From Spongilla lacustris (lineage: Eukaryota; Porifera; Demospongiae; Spongillida; Spongillidae), in NCBI GenBank assembly GCA_949361645.1, contig OX442419.1, forward strand, positions 9,020,976 through 9,084,975: DNA of 64,000 nt, read 5' to 3'. Of this stretch, positions 1 through 18,927 are shown piece after piece. A model generated the notes under the pieces. That model saw nothing but the letters and a program-made list of their open reading frames with translations, made no database searches and was not told the DNA's origin. Within the stretch, counting starts at the first letter, position 1. Each line of letters opens with the position of its first letter. The position numbers and the translations under genes are program-made.

Positions 1-368
1 ATGCTGGGGAACAGTGTGTGGAAATGACTTTGATGCCCTGGATGCTACGGTAGCCTGTCGACAGCTTGGGTTCATTGCACTAGGTACGTTTCTCTTTCCC
101 ATTAGCCACTTTTCAGTATGTTGGTTGCTATTATGTATTTTTTTTCTTTCTCGTACATGCATTCCAGGAGTCAGCCCACCATATTATGGATACGGACGGC
201 TGTACAGTCTTAGTTGCAATGGAAATGAGACTTCATTGTTTGACTGTCCTCACTATGATAACGGTTACTACACGATTAATGGTCCCACTAATTATTCAAA
301 TCACTATGGCCTCTGTGGCCATAGTAGCGATATTGGAATCATATGTCCAGGACTCAAGGCCCACGCAG
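1..368 (+). pseudogene. Partial SRCR domain, tandem copy of the receptor's first SRCR domain
   Basis: The window opens inside an SRCR domain. Exon 1-83 (reading [18 protein letters not shown]) ends at a GTACGT donor, intron 84-167 ends in TTCCAG, and exon 168-368 encodes the C-terminal half (LSCNGNETSLFDC ... DIGIICPG). It is nearly identical to 1858-2283, so it is a direct duplicate about 1.86 kb upstream. Compared with that copy it carries a 7-nt insertion after the last SRCR cysteine, which changes the phase of the end of the exon. Without splicing, the frame runs into a stop at 398-400. No further SRCR exon follows before the next signal-peptide exon at 858. It is either the tail of a truncated upstream paralogue or a dead duplicate; the 5' part is outside the window. 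Confidence 0.7.
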
Positions 369-857
369 GTACTAAAAATGATACGCACATACAAATCTAA
401 CAAAACTGACAGATGAAAAATAGCTGTTTTAATCCGCAATAGCCTGCATGCTGGAAACAAGAACTTCACTGAATGCAAGTGACTACCTCCGTTTCGAATC
501 TCTCTATACTTTACTATCTATGGATGCGTAGCAGCAAAAATATGCGCGCGCCCCTCCCCCTCACCTGTTATTGATATGCGCCACTGACTGGTAAGGGTGT
601 GTCTCTGTCATGTCTAAGTGAAGTGATAACCATACAATTCGAAGCTGCCTATCCGCATATATGGTATTGGATAAGTTCATTATGCAGGAAGTGCGAAATA
701 AACCATGCAAACAAAACCCCATAAGTCAATTAAATTTCTAGCTGTGCCCTTTACCTGCACGGGAGAGTCCTATAGTGGGTATATTTCAGTTAAGGCACTG
801 TGGGTATTAAAAATAGTGTTTGTTCTGGGATATATATATAAATTTTAGCTCATTTGA
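369..857. other. Intergenic, upstream of the SRCR receptor
   Basis: No coding signal seen. From about 655 on, the sequence recurs inverted at about 48430-48635, so the inverted-duplication arm starts here. A TATA-like run (TATATATATAAA, about 831-842) lies just before the first receptor ATG, very close for a normal leader, so its promoter role is uncertain. Confidence 0.4.
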
Positions 858-5715
<4,858 letters not shown>

Positions 5716-6162
5716 CATTTGAAAATCGTTATTTGTATATACAGGAATGTGATGATGATCTTGTGTAAAGTTATCTCACAATGAAAATAATCAAGTTGAA
5801 GCTTACCTGCATGCAAGGTCTGGTGCAACTGAAGTGCTTGACTTGAGTTGCTTTTTGAATCAGGTCTATCATACATGTACCATGCACTGATGTTTGTAAG
5901 TAAATAGCATGCACTATAAGATGATACCTGGTTGCTTTGCAGTACAACAACGAAACCTTAGATCAGTATGTGCATGCATATTTGTACAAGTTATACCAGA
6001 GAAACAGAGGGATTAGCGGATCGGCCTACAGTATATGCCATACATATATAGTTTATATAACGTCACGGATGGAATGAGACCCCCTCGACCTCGTGATCGA
6101 TCGATACACAACCCCCACATGCAATCAATTTAATAAAGCTTGAACATGAAATTGGCTGAACT
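5716..6162. other. 3' flank of the receptor and 5' flank of the 7TM gene
   Basis: No ORF recognised. An AATAAA lies at 6132-6137, far from the receptor stop. About 5630-5940 is absent from the inverted copy, which joins the receptor tail directly to sequence matching about 5941. Confidence 0.4.
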
Positions 6163-6745
6163 ATGAATTATTCCCGTGAAAATAATTCTACCATTCACAT
6201 CGCTATCGGAGCAGCTAACAGTGTATCTGTACTTATATGCCTTCTGGCAGCCGTCTTGGTTTTTGGCCTACAGCTCTATACTAAAGTCGTCTACCGACTA
6301 GCTCTCTATCAGGTATTGGCTTCATTGGCCTTGGCAACGGTGGCGGTATTACAAACTATTTTCATCAACTACAGTAAAAATCCACAAGTCTATGGTCGCG
6401 TGTGTAGAGTTATTGGATACCTGGATCTGTACTCAGAATGGACGAAGCTGCTCTTTACGATGTGGGTGACCTTTCATCTATTCTGTTTTGTGGTACTGCA
6501 CAAAAACCAGAAGAAGCTAGAGGTGCTGTACATTGTGACCTCGCTACTGGTACCAGCGCTGATAGCTGCTATACCTCTGGTAACCCAAACTTATGGACTA
6601 AGTAGTGGTGGTGCTATGTGCTATATTTATAAAAATGATAGCGATGCGTCGAAAAATTTGTCCTCTGGGATGTTCCAGCAATGGTTATTCTCTTACATGT
6701 AGTAGCATCTACAGCCATGGTTTTCATGGTGATGAAAGTGACTGG
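6163..6745 (+). pseudogene. 7TM receptor gene, frameshifted copy 1
   Basis: The reading frame from ATG 6163 gives a short glycosylatable N-terminus (NYS, NNS), then hydrophobic helices at about residues 13-37, 45-70, 88-113 and 121-148, joined by basic loops (LYTKVVYRL, LHKNQKKLE), and a Cys after TM4 (GAMCYIY). This is the layout of the first half of a G-protein-coupled receptor; the family is not certain. Compared with the inverted copy, 4 nt are missing near 6647, so the frame ends early at 6702, while TM5-like sequence (VASTAMVFMVMK) continues in another frame to about 6745. Downstream, 6790-6850 still holds a TM6-like stretch (AIKHPNPLAAYPFF). It may be spliced in a way I cannot see, but the indel argues for decay. 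Confidence 0.6.
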
Positions 6746-8602
6746 TAATGTATGTTTGACGTCAAAGTATTGATCAATCACTGATAATGACCAATTTTGT
6801 GAAGGCTATTAAACATCCGAATCCATTGGCTGCTTATCCCTTTTTTTAAAAAAATCTTTGAAATTCTTGTAGTCATATTTCATACATATGAAGCGACAGG
6901 TTCCAAAGCGAATGAAGCACTGCTACTTTTGTTTGGTTCATTGTGAACAATGACCTCTGGTGGAACGGTTTTAGTACACATCGATGTGTAACAAAGAGAA
7001 TTTCAAAACGACTCAGAATCACCCGCTAAATCATTCTGCACTGCAAATCTGCCGGTAAATGGAAGTACCCAATGTGGACAGCATTAATAATAATTATAAA
7101 ATATTATTATAATTATAATATACATGTACATGTATATTATATAATCTAATACTACAATTTCCAACGTCCGTACGTCCGTACGTCCGTACGTACGTCCGCG
7201 TAACCACCTATTTATAAACTCCGCCTAGCCTCTCAGTACAATTGTGGGTTTGAACACAACTAGCAACGCGTACCTAGCAACCAATAGAAACGACCACTCC
7301 CACACAAATGACCAATGGCAATTGACCGGTATTCATTCTTATCGTACAGACCGGAAGTAGTACGTGTACATGTATTTCATTGCGTGCGCGGGCTATTTAA
7401 TTTAAATAGGTTGCGTAGTAACCGTATATTACAACAGGTGGTAGATTACTGTATGTTTTAAAAAAACTTCTTATAGAATCACTTCCGTGATTTTTCTCGG
7501 GGTAAGGCTAGTATTATTATAATTATTTAAACACCGTACTATGTGTGCACGTATTCGTTTATACCTTACATTACATGTACTGCAACATTGCACATGCGCT
7601 TGTAAACATGAATGAATACTTCGATTGTTGAACAGCTGTCCAGCTCTTGGTCATATTAAGCCCTCAGTAAATTTTACCTTCTAACGGGATGTTACTTCCG
7701 GCAAGTATAATATTATCCCTGTCTTCTTTTGATGCCAGCATATAGCATTTATATTTTGCATGCATGCAGAGTTGTTTTGCTCATAATCTGTAACCAGTCA
7801 CCACAAAGTTCTGGTTGGACTGGTGATGCAAGCTTGTTTAAGCCTCAGGAGAGGAGGTCTTCAGTTGGCTTATAAGATCAGTGTACTCAGTACGTCCGCT
7901 CCGCCTAATATAGTAAGCTTTTAAGAGTTATACATGTATTGTGTTCCGATCGATCTTCTCTATCTTACAAGCAATATTAAATTAATACACTGGTGTAGGC
8001 GCAGGCCCAATTATTCAGTTATTATTGCTGAGCGCCAGCGATCAATTATTGGCGTATGGCCATAAATTTATCTTTAATTTTTATTTATAGTTATACGCCT
8101 GGAGTCGCGATAGCGATATCGTCTTTTACCGTATACCACCGGTATACGCACCATCATCTTTAATTTGGCAGAAGCCTGCTGGTAGGCTCCCTAGCAACAC
8201 CCCCGCTAGGGGTGGATGTGTCCGGTCCCGCGTGACCCGCGAGTGCCTAGCGCGGGTCCGATGCCAATGGCTGAAGGGGACAGGCGTCACAGGCCCCTGA
8301 AGCACATGCACACTCACCCTGCTGCACCTATATTATAAGACACTAGCTTGTGCTGAACCACACCCTCCAGACTTCGACAGTCTACCATGCAGCTGGCAGG
8401 GTACAGTGGCTGCACACCGGCCTCCGATACCTAAGAGGAAAGGAAGGCCATGCAGTCTGGACGGAAGTGCACTATGCAAGAGAGCGTCAGTCAATGCCCC
8501 ATTTCGCGTGCCAGGGAGGTGCATGGACATATGCACATGCACTTTAGCGAACGCTTTGCCCGGCGATTAAGGTGCTAATCACCATTTACAATCGCAGTGT
8601 AT
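6746..8602. other. Non-coding part of the left arm
   Basis: No gene seen beyond the TM6-like remnant near 6800. It contains an AT-rich hairpin (about 7081-7145, with AATATACATGTACATGTATA) and a short CGTACGTC tandem (about 7167-7200). About 7610-8110 and 8150-8602 are conserved in the inverted arm. The short ORFs at 8126-8547 appear in both arms on either strand but look like no known protein. Confidence 0.45.
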
Positions 8603-9062
8603 CATATAAGCAGCCATGCACAATTTGATTCGGAACCATGCTAGCTGGATCAGCGGTAACATCGCGTCAATATATATAGAGCTATAGAGCTGCATGCATG
8701 TCATGTCAAGAAATTGTGGACATCAATGCATAACTCGGCTTACAATTGTGATTTTGAAAATCTGATTGCACCATTAAACTCACTAGGTACTTTAGAGATT
8801 TATCACGTTATTAAAACAGCTAATTAATTTATTAAAATATATTATTATTATTGTCTTGTAATACGTTAATTGTATGTCTGCATGGCAGGAAAGTTAGGAA
8901 TAGCAATCGCTGTTAAATAAAATCCTTCTTAACTAATGCTATCGTCGATTTTAGTGATCTAAGCATACGCATGCGCAACTTAGTTTTACTCGTGCCCCTG
9001 CCTCTGGATACATTCTGGAGGTCACGTGATATGTTATTTAACCATTTTGACATTTGTGCATA
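8603..9062. other. Intergenic, nothing recognised
   Basis: AT-rich sequence just inside the left arm boundary. No ORF of note, no repeat seen. Confidence 0.4.
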
Positions 9063-9133
9063 GCTTAGTCTCTTCCCAGACCATATTTATTGAGAATCAC
9101 TGTCAATAAATAGAGTCTGGGAACGAGACTTAG
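9063..9133. mobile_element. 71-bp hairpin MITE, TAGTCTC family
   Basis: An almost complete hairpin: CTTAGTCTCTTCCCAGACC at the left pairs with the reverse complement of GAGTCTGGGAACGAGACTTA at the right. An inner stem TTTATTGA/TCAATAAA surrounds a 9-nt loop. The ends resemble the MITE at 48276-48383 (TAGTCTCGTACCCAGACC), so both are probably one family. Confidence 0.6.
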
Positions 9134-10775
<1,642 letters not shown>

Positions 10776-10913
10776 ATATATGTATCACATGATACCTATA
10801 TGGAATCACATGTTCATGTGCTTTATGAGGTACTATAGGGAAATCCACACACCTGGGATATGAAGGCAGTTACAGCAGTTAGTGGTGCATGGACCACGGA
10901 AAATGAGGAGGTG

Positions 10914-11077
10914 TTGCCATAGAGAGGTTCCATCTGGAGGGTCGTTGTCAGCTCATACAGGAAACCACTCAGCGCGAGAAGATCGCGCGCTGACTTTGCC
11001 ATAGAGAGGTTCCATCTGGAGGGTCGTTGTCAGCTCATACAGCAAACCACTCAGCGCGAGAAGATCGCGCGCTGACT
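10914..11077. repeat. 82-bp unit, two tandem copies
   Basis: Copies at 10914-10995 and 10996-11077 differ at about one position. Each ends in a GC-rich hairpin (TCAGCGCGAG...CGCGCGCTGA) in otherwise AT-rich DNA. Confidence 0.9.
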
Positions 11078-12330
11078 ACATCCGCCACTGGGCGAGGGAC
11101 CGGAGCTAAAAAGAATAGTTACGTAGTAAAATCATTGCCTTGCACATGATAATATTATTGGGCACATATCCTTATATGGCTCGTCTTTGTCCCGTATCAG
11201 TGTTTCGCTTGTCCGCTTCAAATTCTATATAGAACGATAGCATTTACAAATGTGGATATGCACGCACCCTTTTGAAAAAGTAGCAACAGAAAACGCACGT
11301 TTCCCAGCTGTCATACTCATAGAGCCATATCACGTGGTCGAATATAGAAAGTTATAGGGCCTTACTTCGCCATAAGTGTCTGTGATGCCTTGGTTTTCCT
11401 GAAATAGACACGTACGGTAGTAACGTTTAATGTCCATCGGATAGACGTAGACCACTCTGCGTTTGACAGACCATAATCTTGAAACCAGGCTTGAAACGGC
11501 CTAGGTAGGACTTTAGAAGCTCTATATTAGTATCCCGAGCCAACAAAAACCCAAACAAAGAACATACCAAATTTGCGCGCAGTGGAGTTTGTTACTTCCA
11601 TCTGGGCCAGAACTGAACGCCATAGTTTTATTGTCATCCGCGGGCGGGTTTTAATTATTTTACAACCAAACATGTACCCTGATGACCAAAAGTGCCCCAG
11701 GAACCCAGGGAAAGAAGCCTATGGGCATTTTAACTTGCTAGAATGTTGCCTGGATCCTTTTAGTATCTTCTGAAATCTGTATAACTAACCTTCCTATCTT
11801 CAGTTCAGAGCAAAATGAAGAATAGTGATAAAAAATCGTTATTAAAATAGCCATTTTCCATACATCTCTATGGGAATGTACTAATTCTTCTGAGGAACCC
11901 AGCAGAAGGGGCTTAAAATTACACCAACCCAGTAGAGTGAAAGGTTTTTATGCTATCCATCATTTGAGTCCTGTAAACCTTTACTACCGGCTTTCTCTGT
12001 TATATGGCATTCAAAAATTAACTTTATCCCATACATTCCTATGGACGCGTACGCGGGAAATGTGACGGACGTTTGCAAAATTGGCCAGGAATTGCTAATG
12101 AGCGTCCGAAATTTCTCGCAATGTATAGGAGAAGAGAGGGATAGCGGAGTGGAGATCGAAGAGGAGAACGGAATGTACACAGGGGTCAATGCTATCGCTA
12201 ACGCTGCTGCTAACCCTTCGGAATAACTCCGAATCGGTTTCACATGGAGCAATCCATAGTATATATATATCGTACGGCTTGCACATCTTCCATCTGGTAC
12301 GCCGTATGCAATGAGGAGGGCGGCTTCTCG
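11078..12330. other. Intergenic, no supported gene
   Basis: Short ORFs only (longest about 99 codons on the minus strand at 11953-12252, no motif). The ORF at 12041-12226 has no recognisable domain. Confidence 0.35.
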
Positions 12331-12333
12331 TTA

Positions 12334-13232
12334 GGTCACTTTGAATTGCAAAGTTGGTTCCCGTCCGGTCAATAGACTGGAGAAGATGCGGGCGGGCGGC
12401 TCCACTTCCATTATCCATATAATTACAGGAAGTGGTGTCACAATTCATTGTATATATTATGAACGTGTGATGCGTTCGAATGCTTCACATGCATGTACAT
12501 ATTATTATATAATTAGTAGGTAACAAGCAATTATAACACTATAAATACGTTCTCAATACTAACAATCACTTCTTTAAGTCGTTACAGCGGAGGTACGCGA
12601 AACTTTCGGTACACTAATCACGAATCGCCGTACAGTGTCAGTGTAGCTCCGCTGTGGCGAGTTGCTATAAGAGCAGTGAAAGGTATTAGGCCTTCAAAGT
12701 TTCGGCCCAAACTAATAACGACTTATACATGTATACAACGTGGAAAAACAGTCGAACTGCACTAGAATGCTAAAGCGGCGGAACGCTTTGTTTTGCGTAC
12801 CTCGCAATGCATATACATACGTGCCCCTCGGAGCAGTCCAGGACATTACACATTATAACAGACTTACGGAAACCATCCACAGAGTACATCTTTTCTGGTG
12901 ATGTGCAATCTTCAAGGAAATGGTTGGACACATGCTGCTTTATGTCATCATTACTACCACCTTCAAGCACATTGTACAATACTTGAAAGGTTAGTTTTTC
13001 ATCTTCTATACAATATAATTTCCACGATATTATTATTCTTCCACAGCTATACGTATAGAGTCAAGGACGGAGCTATTCATAAGGGTTTCTTCCATTACAC
13101 GCGACTTTCACTTTCAAACAACATGGAAAAATTTCTTTTCTATTTGAATAAATAGAATAATGGAAGAATTAGCATTTTTTAAAAATATCATGCGGGCGGG
13201 GACGGGAACCAACATTGCAATTCAAAGTGGCC
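12334..13232. mobile_element. PIF/Harbinger-like MITE, 899 bp
   Basis: Terminal inverted repeats of about 32 bp: left GGTCACTTTGAATTGCAAAG..., right end reverse complement GGCCACTTTGAATTGCAATG... They continue as TTGGTTCCCGTCC on both sides. The element is flanked by TTA at 12331-12333 and 13233-13235. A 3-bp TWA duplication with GG-starting ends is the PIF/Harbinger hallmark. No transposase inside, so it is non-autonomous. Confidence 0.72.
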
Positions 13233-13235
13233 TTA

Positions 13236-14610
13236 TCTATACGCTTAACTACGTCAACCTTCATATAACTATATTCCAGATAATTAGATATCCTATTGTC
13301 ATGGAATGGTGTAAACTGGTCATGATGGCACATTTTTGACACGAGATGCAGCTAACGAGGTGCGATTAATCGCCAGAAATCGCAGTGGTAACTGAAATAA
13401 TACATGTACATGTATAACAGTTCTTTGCAGCATTAAGGGTAGATAACACTGATTTTTAACAAACGTATAATTATCGACGTATGATTGACTTGATGGTATT
13501 TCAGTGTCACAAAAGGACGCAGGGCTGAATAACATTCACATCGTCCGCTCCATTCGTTTGGATTCTATTCTGTGTGCTCGCTGCAATGTAGTCAGGATGT
13601 CCTTCTCGATTGCCGCCGTACGTATTAGCTACAGTGGCTACGCCATGTTCTAGCTTCGTATCGCTGGTCATGTTCATCACGTCCATTTAATTTTCGTATT
13701 GATATTATCAAATTCCAAAACTTCAATTTTGCGGTTCACTCAAGGTATATATACATGTATAATTATACAGCCCATATATATTATATATATACATGTATAT
13801 CTACACGTGGCAGCGCATGTAGTGCAGGTGGAGGTGACGACTGACGTCGACATCTGAATCTCAGCTACATAAAAAAAATCAGCACTGCATGTTATGACCA
13901 CAAAAAATGCATCAGTTAAAATAAGTGAACTTTAAACTTGATCATGACAATTTAAAATGTCATAGCACATATGTAATAATATAGTGTACATGTACACGTA
14001 TGCATAAATATTTATTATGTATATGCAAATGTATAGACTCAGTTCAAAATGCCACCAAGGCGATATAGAGAGAAGGACCCTAAAACCATAGATATTTGAC
14101 TGATCAGTATTTTATAATGTATACTCAGCCCTGCCACACGCATCAGGTTACAGGTCTTGCAGCAATGGATGAGGAGCATGCAGTTGCATGTTCATACATG
14201 TATACAGTGCTTGTCGCAAAGAGTACAAAACGCTTTCCCCCCCCCCCCCCACTAAATCTCCACAATAGCTCAGTATAACATGCTATAAAGATGCAAATCA
14301 CATTTTCAGCATCAGCATTGGCCTGCAGTACTGGTTAGCTGTTAGGCATTTGTGAACGTACGTTTTTAACTTGCATGTACATGTACATGTGTATCAGAGG
14401 TTAGGGTGCATGCATGTAAATGTATTAGTAAGCGTTTAAAGAAAAAAACACTTTCCTGTCGTGTGAGGACGAGAAAATATGAATATAGCTATAGCCATCC
14501 TTAATATAAAGTGTCGTAAGTTAACTTTTAATTTACTAGGACTACCAGCTTTAATTTGACCTTCACGTGTCTATATAGGTGGCAAACTATAACATACTTA
14601 GTACTAATTA
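13236..14610. other. Intergenic, AT-rich
   Basis: No gene seen. It includes several TACATGTA palindromes (for example near 13402, 13750, 13790, 14380), a C14 run at 14237-14250 and AT-rich hairpin-prone sequence at 13745-13800. Confidence 0.4.
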
Positions 14611-14848
14611 ATTAGATAGTGTTGTGTTTATTATTTTCACCGCGGATAGAAATCGCGGCACCAAAGGAAAGCGAACTATTCTAACTGATCAGATAGCGAA
14701 CTCTTCTCACTTTTTGCAGGTACTTAAAGGGGCTGAAAAGTATTTACAACCGTCGTATACTTTTTGCGCGTTACATGTATGTGAGCGTAGCAAAGTACTC
14801 GTATACAGTGTAACGTTTAATACTAGAGGATGCGTGCGATTAAGATGA
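14611..14848. repeat. Dispersed repeat starting ATTAGATAGTGTTGTG, copy 1
   Basis: ATTAGATAGTGTTGTGTTTA begins here and again at about 16144 and 21531. Copies 1 and 3 also share the next 200 bp (GATAGCGAACTCTTCTC, GTAGCAAAGTAC, GTGTAACG). After the CCCT array, sequence at 15790-15960 matches 21965-22150, so the two regions are a diverged segmental duplication. No coding content recognised. Confidence 0.65.
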
Positions 14849-15102
14849 AATGAACACTAGTTAGCCTTTAGTAACGCCCTTTCGGGGTACTTAACGTATT
14901 AACATGTTGTACAAGCACATGGTTATATCTTCAATGCGCTATGAAGTGGCCATGCTTGTATTCCGGCGAATTCCTTCCATACAAGTATAAGTACGCGGAT
15001 ATGCAGCCTGTTGCATGCCCTCCTAGGCCACGCGCGCCGTCTCTGAGCTGCCGGTTGACCAGGTTCACTAGCTTTCTGGTCTCTAAATTAGCATATACCT
15101 TC

Positions 15103-15780
15103 TCCCTCCCTCCCTCCCTCCCTCCCTCCCTCCCTCCCTCCCTCCCTCCCTCCCTCCCTCCCTCCCTCCCTCCCTCCCTCCCTCCCTCCCTCCCTCCCTC
15201 CCTCCCTCCCTCCCTCCCTCCCTCCCTCCCTCCCTCCCTCCCTCCCTCCCTCCCTCCCTCCCTCCCTCCCTCCCTCCCTCCCTCCCTCCCTCCCTCCCTC
15301 CCTCCCTCCCTCCCTCCCTCCCTCCCTCCCTCCCTCCCTCCCTCCCTCCCTCCCTCCCTCCCTCCCTCCCTCCCTCCCTCCCTCCCTCCCTCCCTCCCTC
15401 CCTCCCTCCCTCCCTCCCTCCCTCCCTCCCTCCCTCCCTCCCTCCCTCCCTCCCTCCCTCCCTCCCTCCCTCCCTCCCTCCCTCCCTCCCTCCCTCCCTC
15501 CCTCCCTCCCTCCCTCCCTCCCTCCCTCCCTCCCTCCCTCCCTCCCTCCCTCCCTCCCTCCCTCCCTCCCTCCCTCCCTCCCTCCCTCCCTCCCTCCCTC
15601 CCTCCCTCCCTCCCTCCCTCCCTCCCTCCCTCCCTCCCTCCCTCCCTCCCTCCCTCCCTCCCTCCCTCCCTCCCTCCCTCCCTCCCTCCCTCCCTCCCTC
15701 CCTCCCTCCCTCCCTCCCTCCCTCCCTCCCTCCCTCCCTCCCTCCCTCCCTCCCTCCCTCCCTCCCTCCCTCCCTCCCTC
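15103..15780. repeat. Pure (CCCT)n array, about 169 units
   Basis: 678 bp of uninterrupted CCCT on the plus strand (GGGA on the minus strand), with no variant unit visible. It gives long false ORFs (PSLP or GREG repeats) in several frames. The GGGA strand fits the G-quadruplex pattern throughout. Confidence 0.98.
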
Positions 15781-15839
15781 GTACATAGATCCAAGGCCAC
15801 AAACAAAGCAGTTACCATGACAACTCCGAATCCATACAA

Positions 15840-15927
15840 GTACACTAGCAGTCCAGCACATTTCTCCACATGCTGTTCTCAGCGTACACTAGCAGTCCAG
15901 CACATTTCTCCACATGCTGTTCTCAGC
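15840..15927. repeat. 44-bp unit, two tandem copies
   Basis: GTACACTAGCAGTCCAGCAC... at 15840-15883 is repeated exactly at 15884-15927. A single diverged copy lies near 22075-22115. Confidence 0.95.
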
Positions 15928-18927
15928 AAGCAACACATGCTGGCCTAGAGCCCAGGCCTAGGTATATAATAAAGGTCTAGTTTTGAAGCTGAAAGTTATT
16001 TTTGATAGATGGGGGAGTGGGATATACATGTACACTATTTACAGATTTGACCGCATAGCCCATATGTACAGAGTATAATAAAGTGGCGAAGGATTCCACA
16101 CTTATACGGGGTATTAGTACTACAGTGGTGCGCATTATTCATGATTAGATAGTGTTGTGTTTATTATTTTTCACCATGGACAGGAGTCGCGACTCCACCG
16201 TAATTCTTCACTTATAATTAACCGTGGGCACGACACTTGTCGCGCCCTATGATGCATACATGTACATTAATGATGAGGCGAACTCTATAGTTTATACTGT
16301 AACGGCTAGTATAGACGCATTAATGCGCTAACGATCGAGGGGCCAGGCCACGTATTGGTAAATGAATATTTGATGTTCCGGCTAATAAATGAAACCGTAG
16401 TCCACTCATGCCATGCACACTCATATTAGAATACCAACACTTATCAACAGCTTGCAACGAGGCCTCCTTTACCAGCATATCAACAGTTTCAATACCCATC
16501 AACAGCTATGACCGGCTTCACTATATACTGCAGATCCATTCGTATTAAACTTTTTGTCTGATTTGTTTCTCATGTGAACGCATATACAATTCACGCACTA
16601 ATACACATTCATGTACATGCAATTTAAACATGTGCTTGAATGCCTAAAACAGCTACGAAGTACTGCAGCCACATTTTCTACTGAACATGGCCTAAGGTGA
16701 TGGGCCTGCATACGGCATACATGTACGTGTATCACGAGCGTTCCATGTTCATACTTTGGACTTCAAGCGTCTCCTGAAGTAGTGCTCTGATTCTACAACA
16801 AAAGAGAGCAGTGACGTCTTCTAAGGTGGTACCTTGAATTCCTCTACGCTCTTTTATTTCGCGGCGGATTTTGTTGTGAAGATATAAGTCCAGACCCGGC
16901 ACTGTTAAACCGCAGCCATATAGAAAGCAGCTCTTCCCAAGAGCCTCCGCATTGCGTCCGAATAGGCAAAAGTGGCAGAAAGTAGGCTTTAACGGTCAAA
17001 CTGGGGTCGACGCTACATATATTGAATAAGGAATGAGTCCAGCCTAGCCTTTGCCCGCTGCACGCAGTCATCGTGTATGATAGAGAATAAAGCTGCAAAT
17101 ATGTTAATACGTACAGATGTACGCGATCGCTTTATATACTGAACTTAGTACCACTCACCCATGCACACGTGCGATTCACATCCGATATGTGTCATTCTTA
17201 ATTTGCGCTTGACGTCACGAGTGATATTTAATAATACTTTCTAGAGTGGAAAAGTCATGATAACACTTGTCAAGCAAAGATTCTTCCGGGCAAATAGTGG
17301 TCCTTAGAACTCTATACTACCAATTTTTCTAGCAAAATTTGTGACCTTATTTTTTTTTTGAAGCCACGCTTGAAGACTGCATTTTAATGTGACCTAATTT
17401 CATATAGGAAATTCGGTCGCTCGCGAAGTACTAAATTCAGGACTACGATAGGTAGTTCAAACCACCGCAGAAGCCAGAAATGCAATTTAAGACCACGAAA
17501 CGGTACAATTTTTGGCACGGGTTTTTAATTTTGTCAAGAGATCATTACCAAAGGAACCTTTTGGTAACCTAAACACACTTTAGCAGGCTTGTGTGTGTGG
17601 ATTTTGTCAAATGTAATACTTTTGGGTACATTTTAAAATAGTATTAAAGTAGGAAGATCGTGTACTGGCCATTGGCAAAGTACGTACATGTACATGTGGT
17701 GTTTTCCAGATGACGCCAAATCACCTATTCAATAACCGCCATTTTCTAGATTGATACTGCGTATGTGTTGCTGGAGCGTTGTCCAAAAATTAATATACAA
17801 TATCAGGGAAAGATTTTCACTTGCATGTACTTACCATTCCATGAAAACATTCAAGGACTTCGTTGTATTTGTGGAACCTTATCAGGCATTAATAATGACA
17901 ACATTCTTCAAGTACAATTTATATGAAAAGGGCTTTTCTACTTTCCAGGGCACCATTATACATGTACATGTACATCAAAACTAAGCCAAATGTGTTACCA
18001 GAGCAAGCAATACTGAAGTAAATGATAGTGTCATAAGAAAAATATTGGAAGTAATTGGGAATAACTAGTAGGATCTTTTGATCATGAATGTTAATTAATT
18101 CTATACCGATATGTAATGTCTTGTCTTAGCCAAACCCCGTACCAAAGTGTGCTGGTATAATTTTGACAAAACTCATAACCACCAACACGATATCATGATC
18201 AGAAAGCATTATTACTGAATAGACTAAAAAATCATCACTGACCCCCATATGAGAGCTCTCTCAAAAAAAATAGAAGTAATAATATATGTAGTACTGAAGG
18301 AAAAAAAAAAACATCACAATCGTATTCAGAACATCTTAAGGAAAGCTACAACGTAGTCTTAATTAGGGAGTTGATACTGGAAAGTCTAAAGTAGCAAGTT
18401 TAAGAAAAATATTACTGTTCTGGAAGCCACCTGAAAATGCATAATAAGTAAAATCCGTTTTTGTAACATACCAATAACCTCTATAGGGTCAGAAAGGTAA
18501 ATTATGAAAATTTTATTTATCTACCTTACCGCATTACATCATTTGAAAACATAACCGTGCCAATTTTATATTTACAGCACCTATTGATTAGTTTAGACTA
18601 CCGCTTCTAATTTTTTTTCGTTACAAAACGTTCATTATTGTTCATAATATGAACGATATCTACACATATGATGTACCATTATAATGCATTGCCCACGCTC
18701 TTTCCAGGTATACTAATTTTATAACTTGAATGTCTAAATTCGTGTAAACTACCTAACTATAATATTTTCATATCTTTGCTGATCCCTTATGATTACACCA
18801 CCAGAATGTATTATCTTGTTCATTTGGCTCCAGTGCCCATATTGAATTGAAGACTTATCACTCAGTTAAACTGTACAAGCATAGGTTAATGTTAGATCGA
18901 ACACGCCTACCTGTAGGCGCCTTTTGT
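15928..18927. other. Intergenic, about 3 kb without a gene
   Basis: Contains copy 2 of the dispersed repeat near 16144 (short) and scattered TACATGTA palindromes (near 16020, 16258, 17695, 17962). 17200-18880 is strongly AT-rich with only short ORFs. Confidence 0.4.

Noticed and set aside
14931..15948. Long ORFs of PSLP or GREG repeats on both strands
   Set aside because: They are translations of the CCCT/GGGA microsatellite, open in several frames because the unit has no stop.
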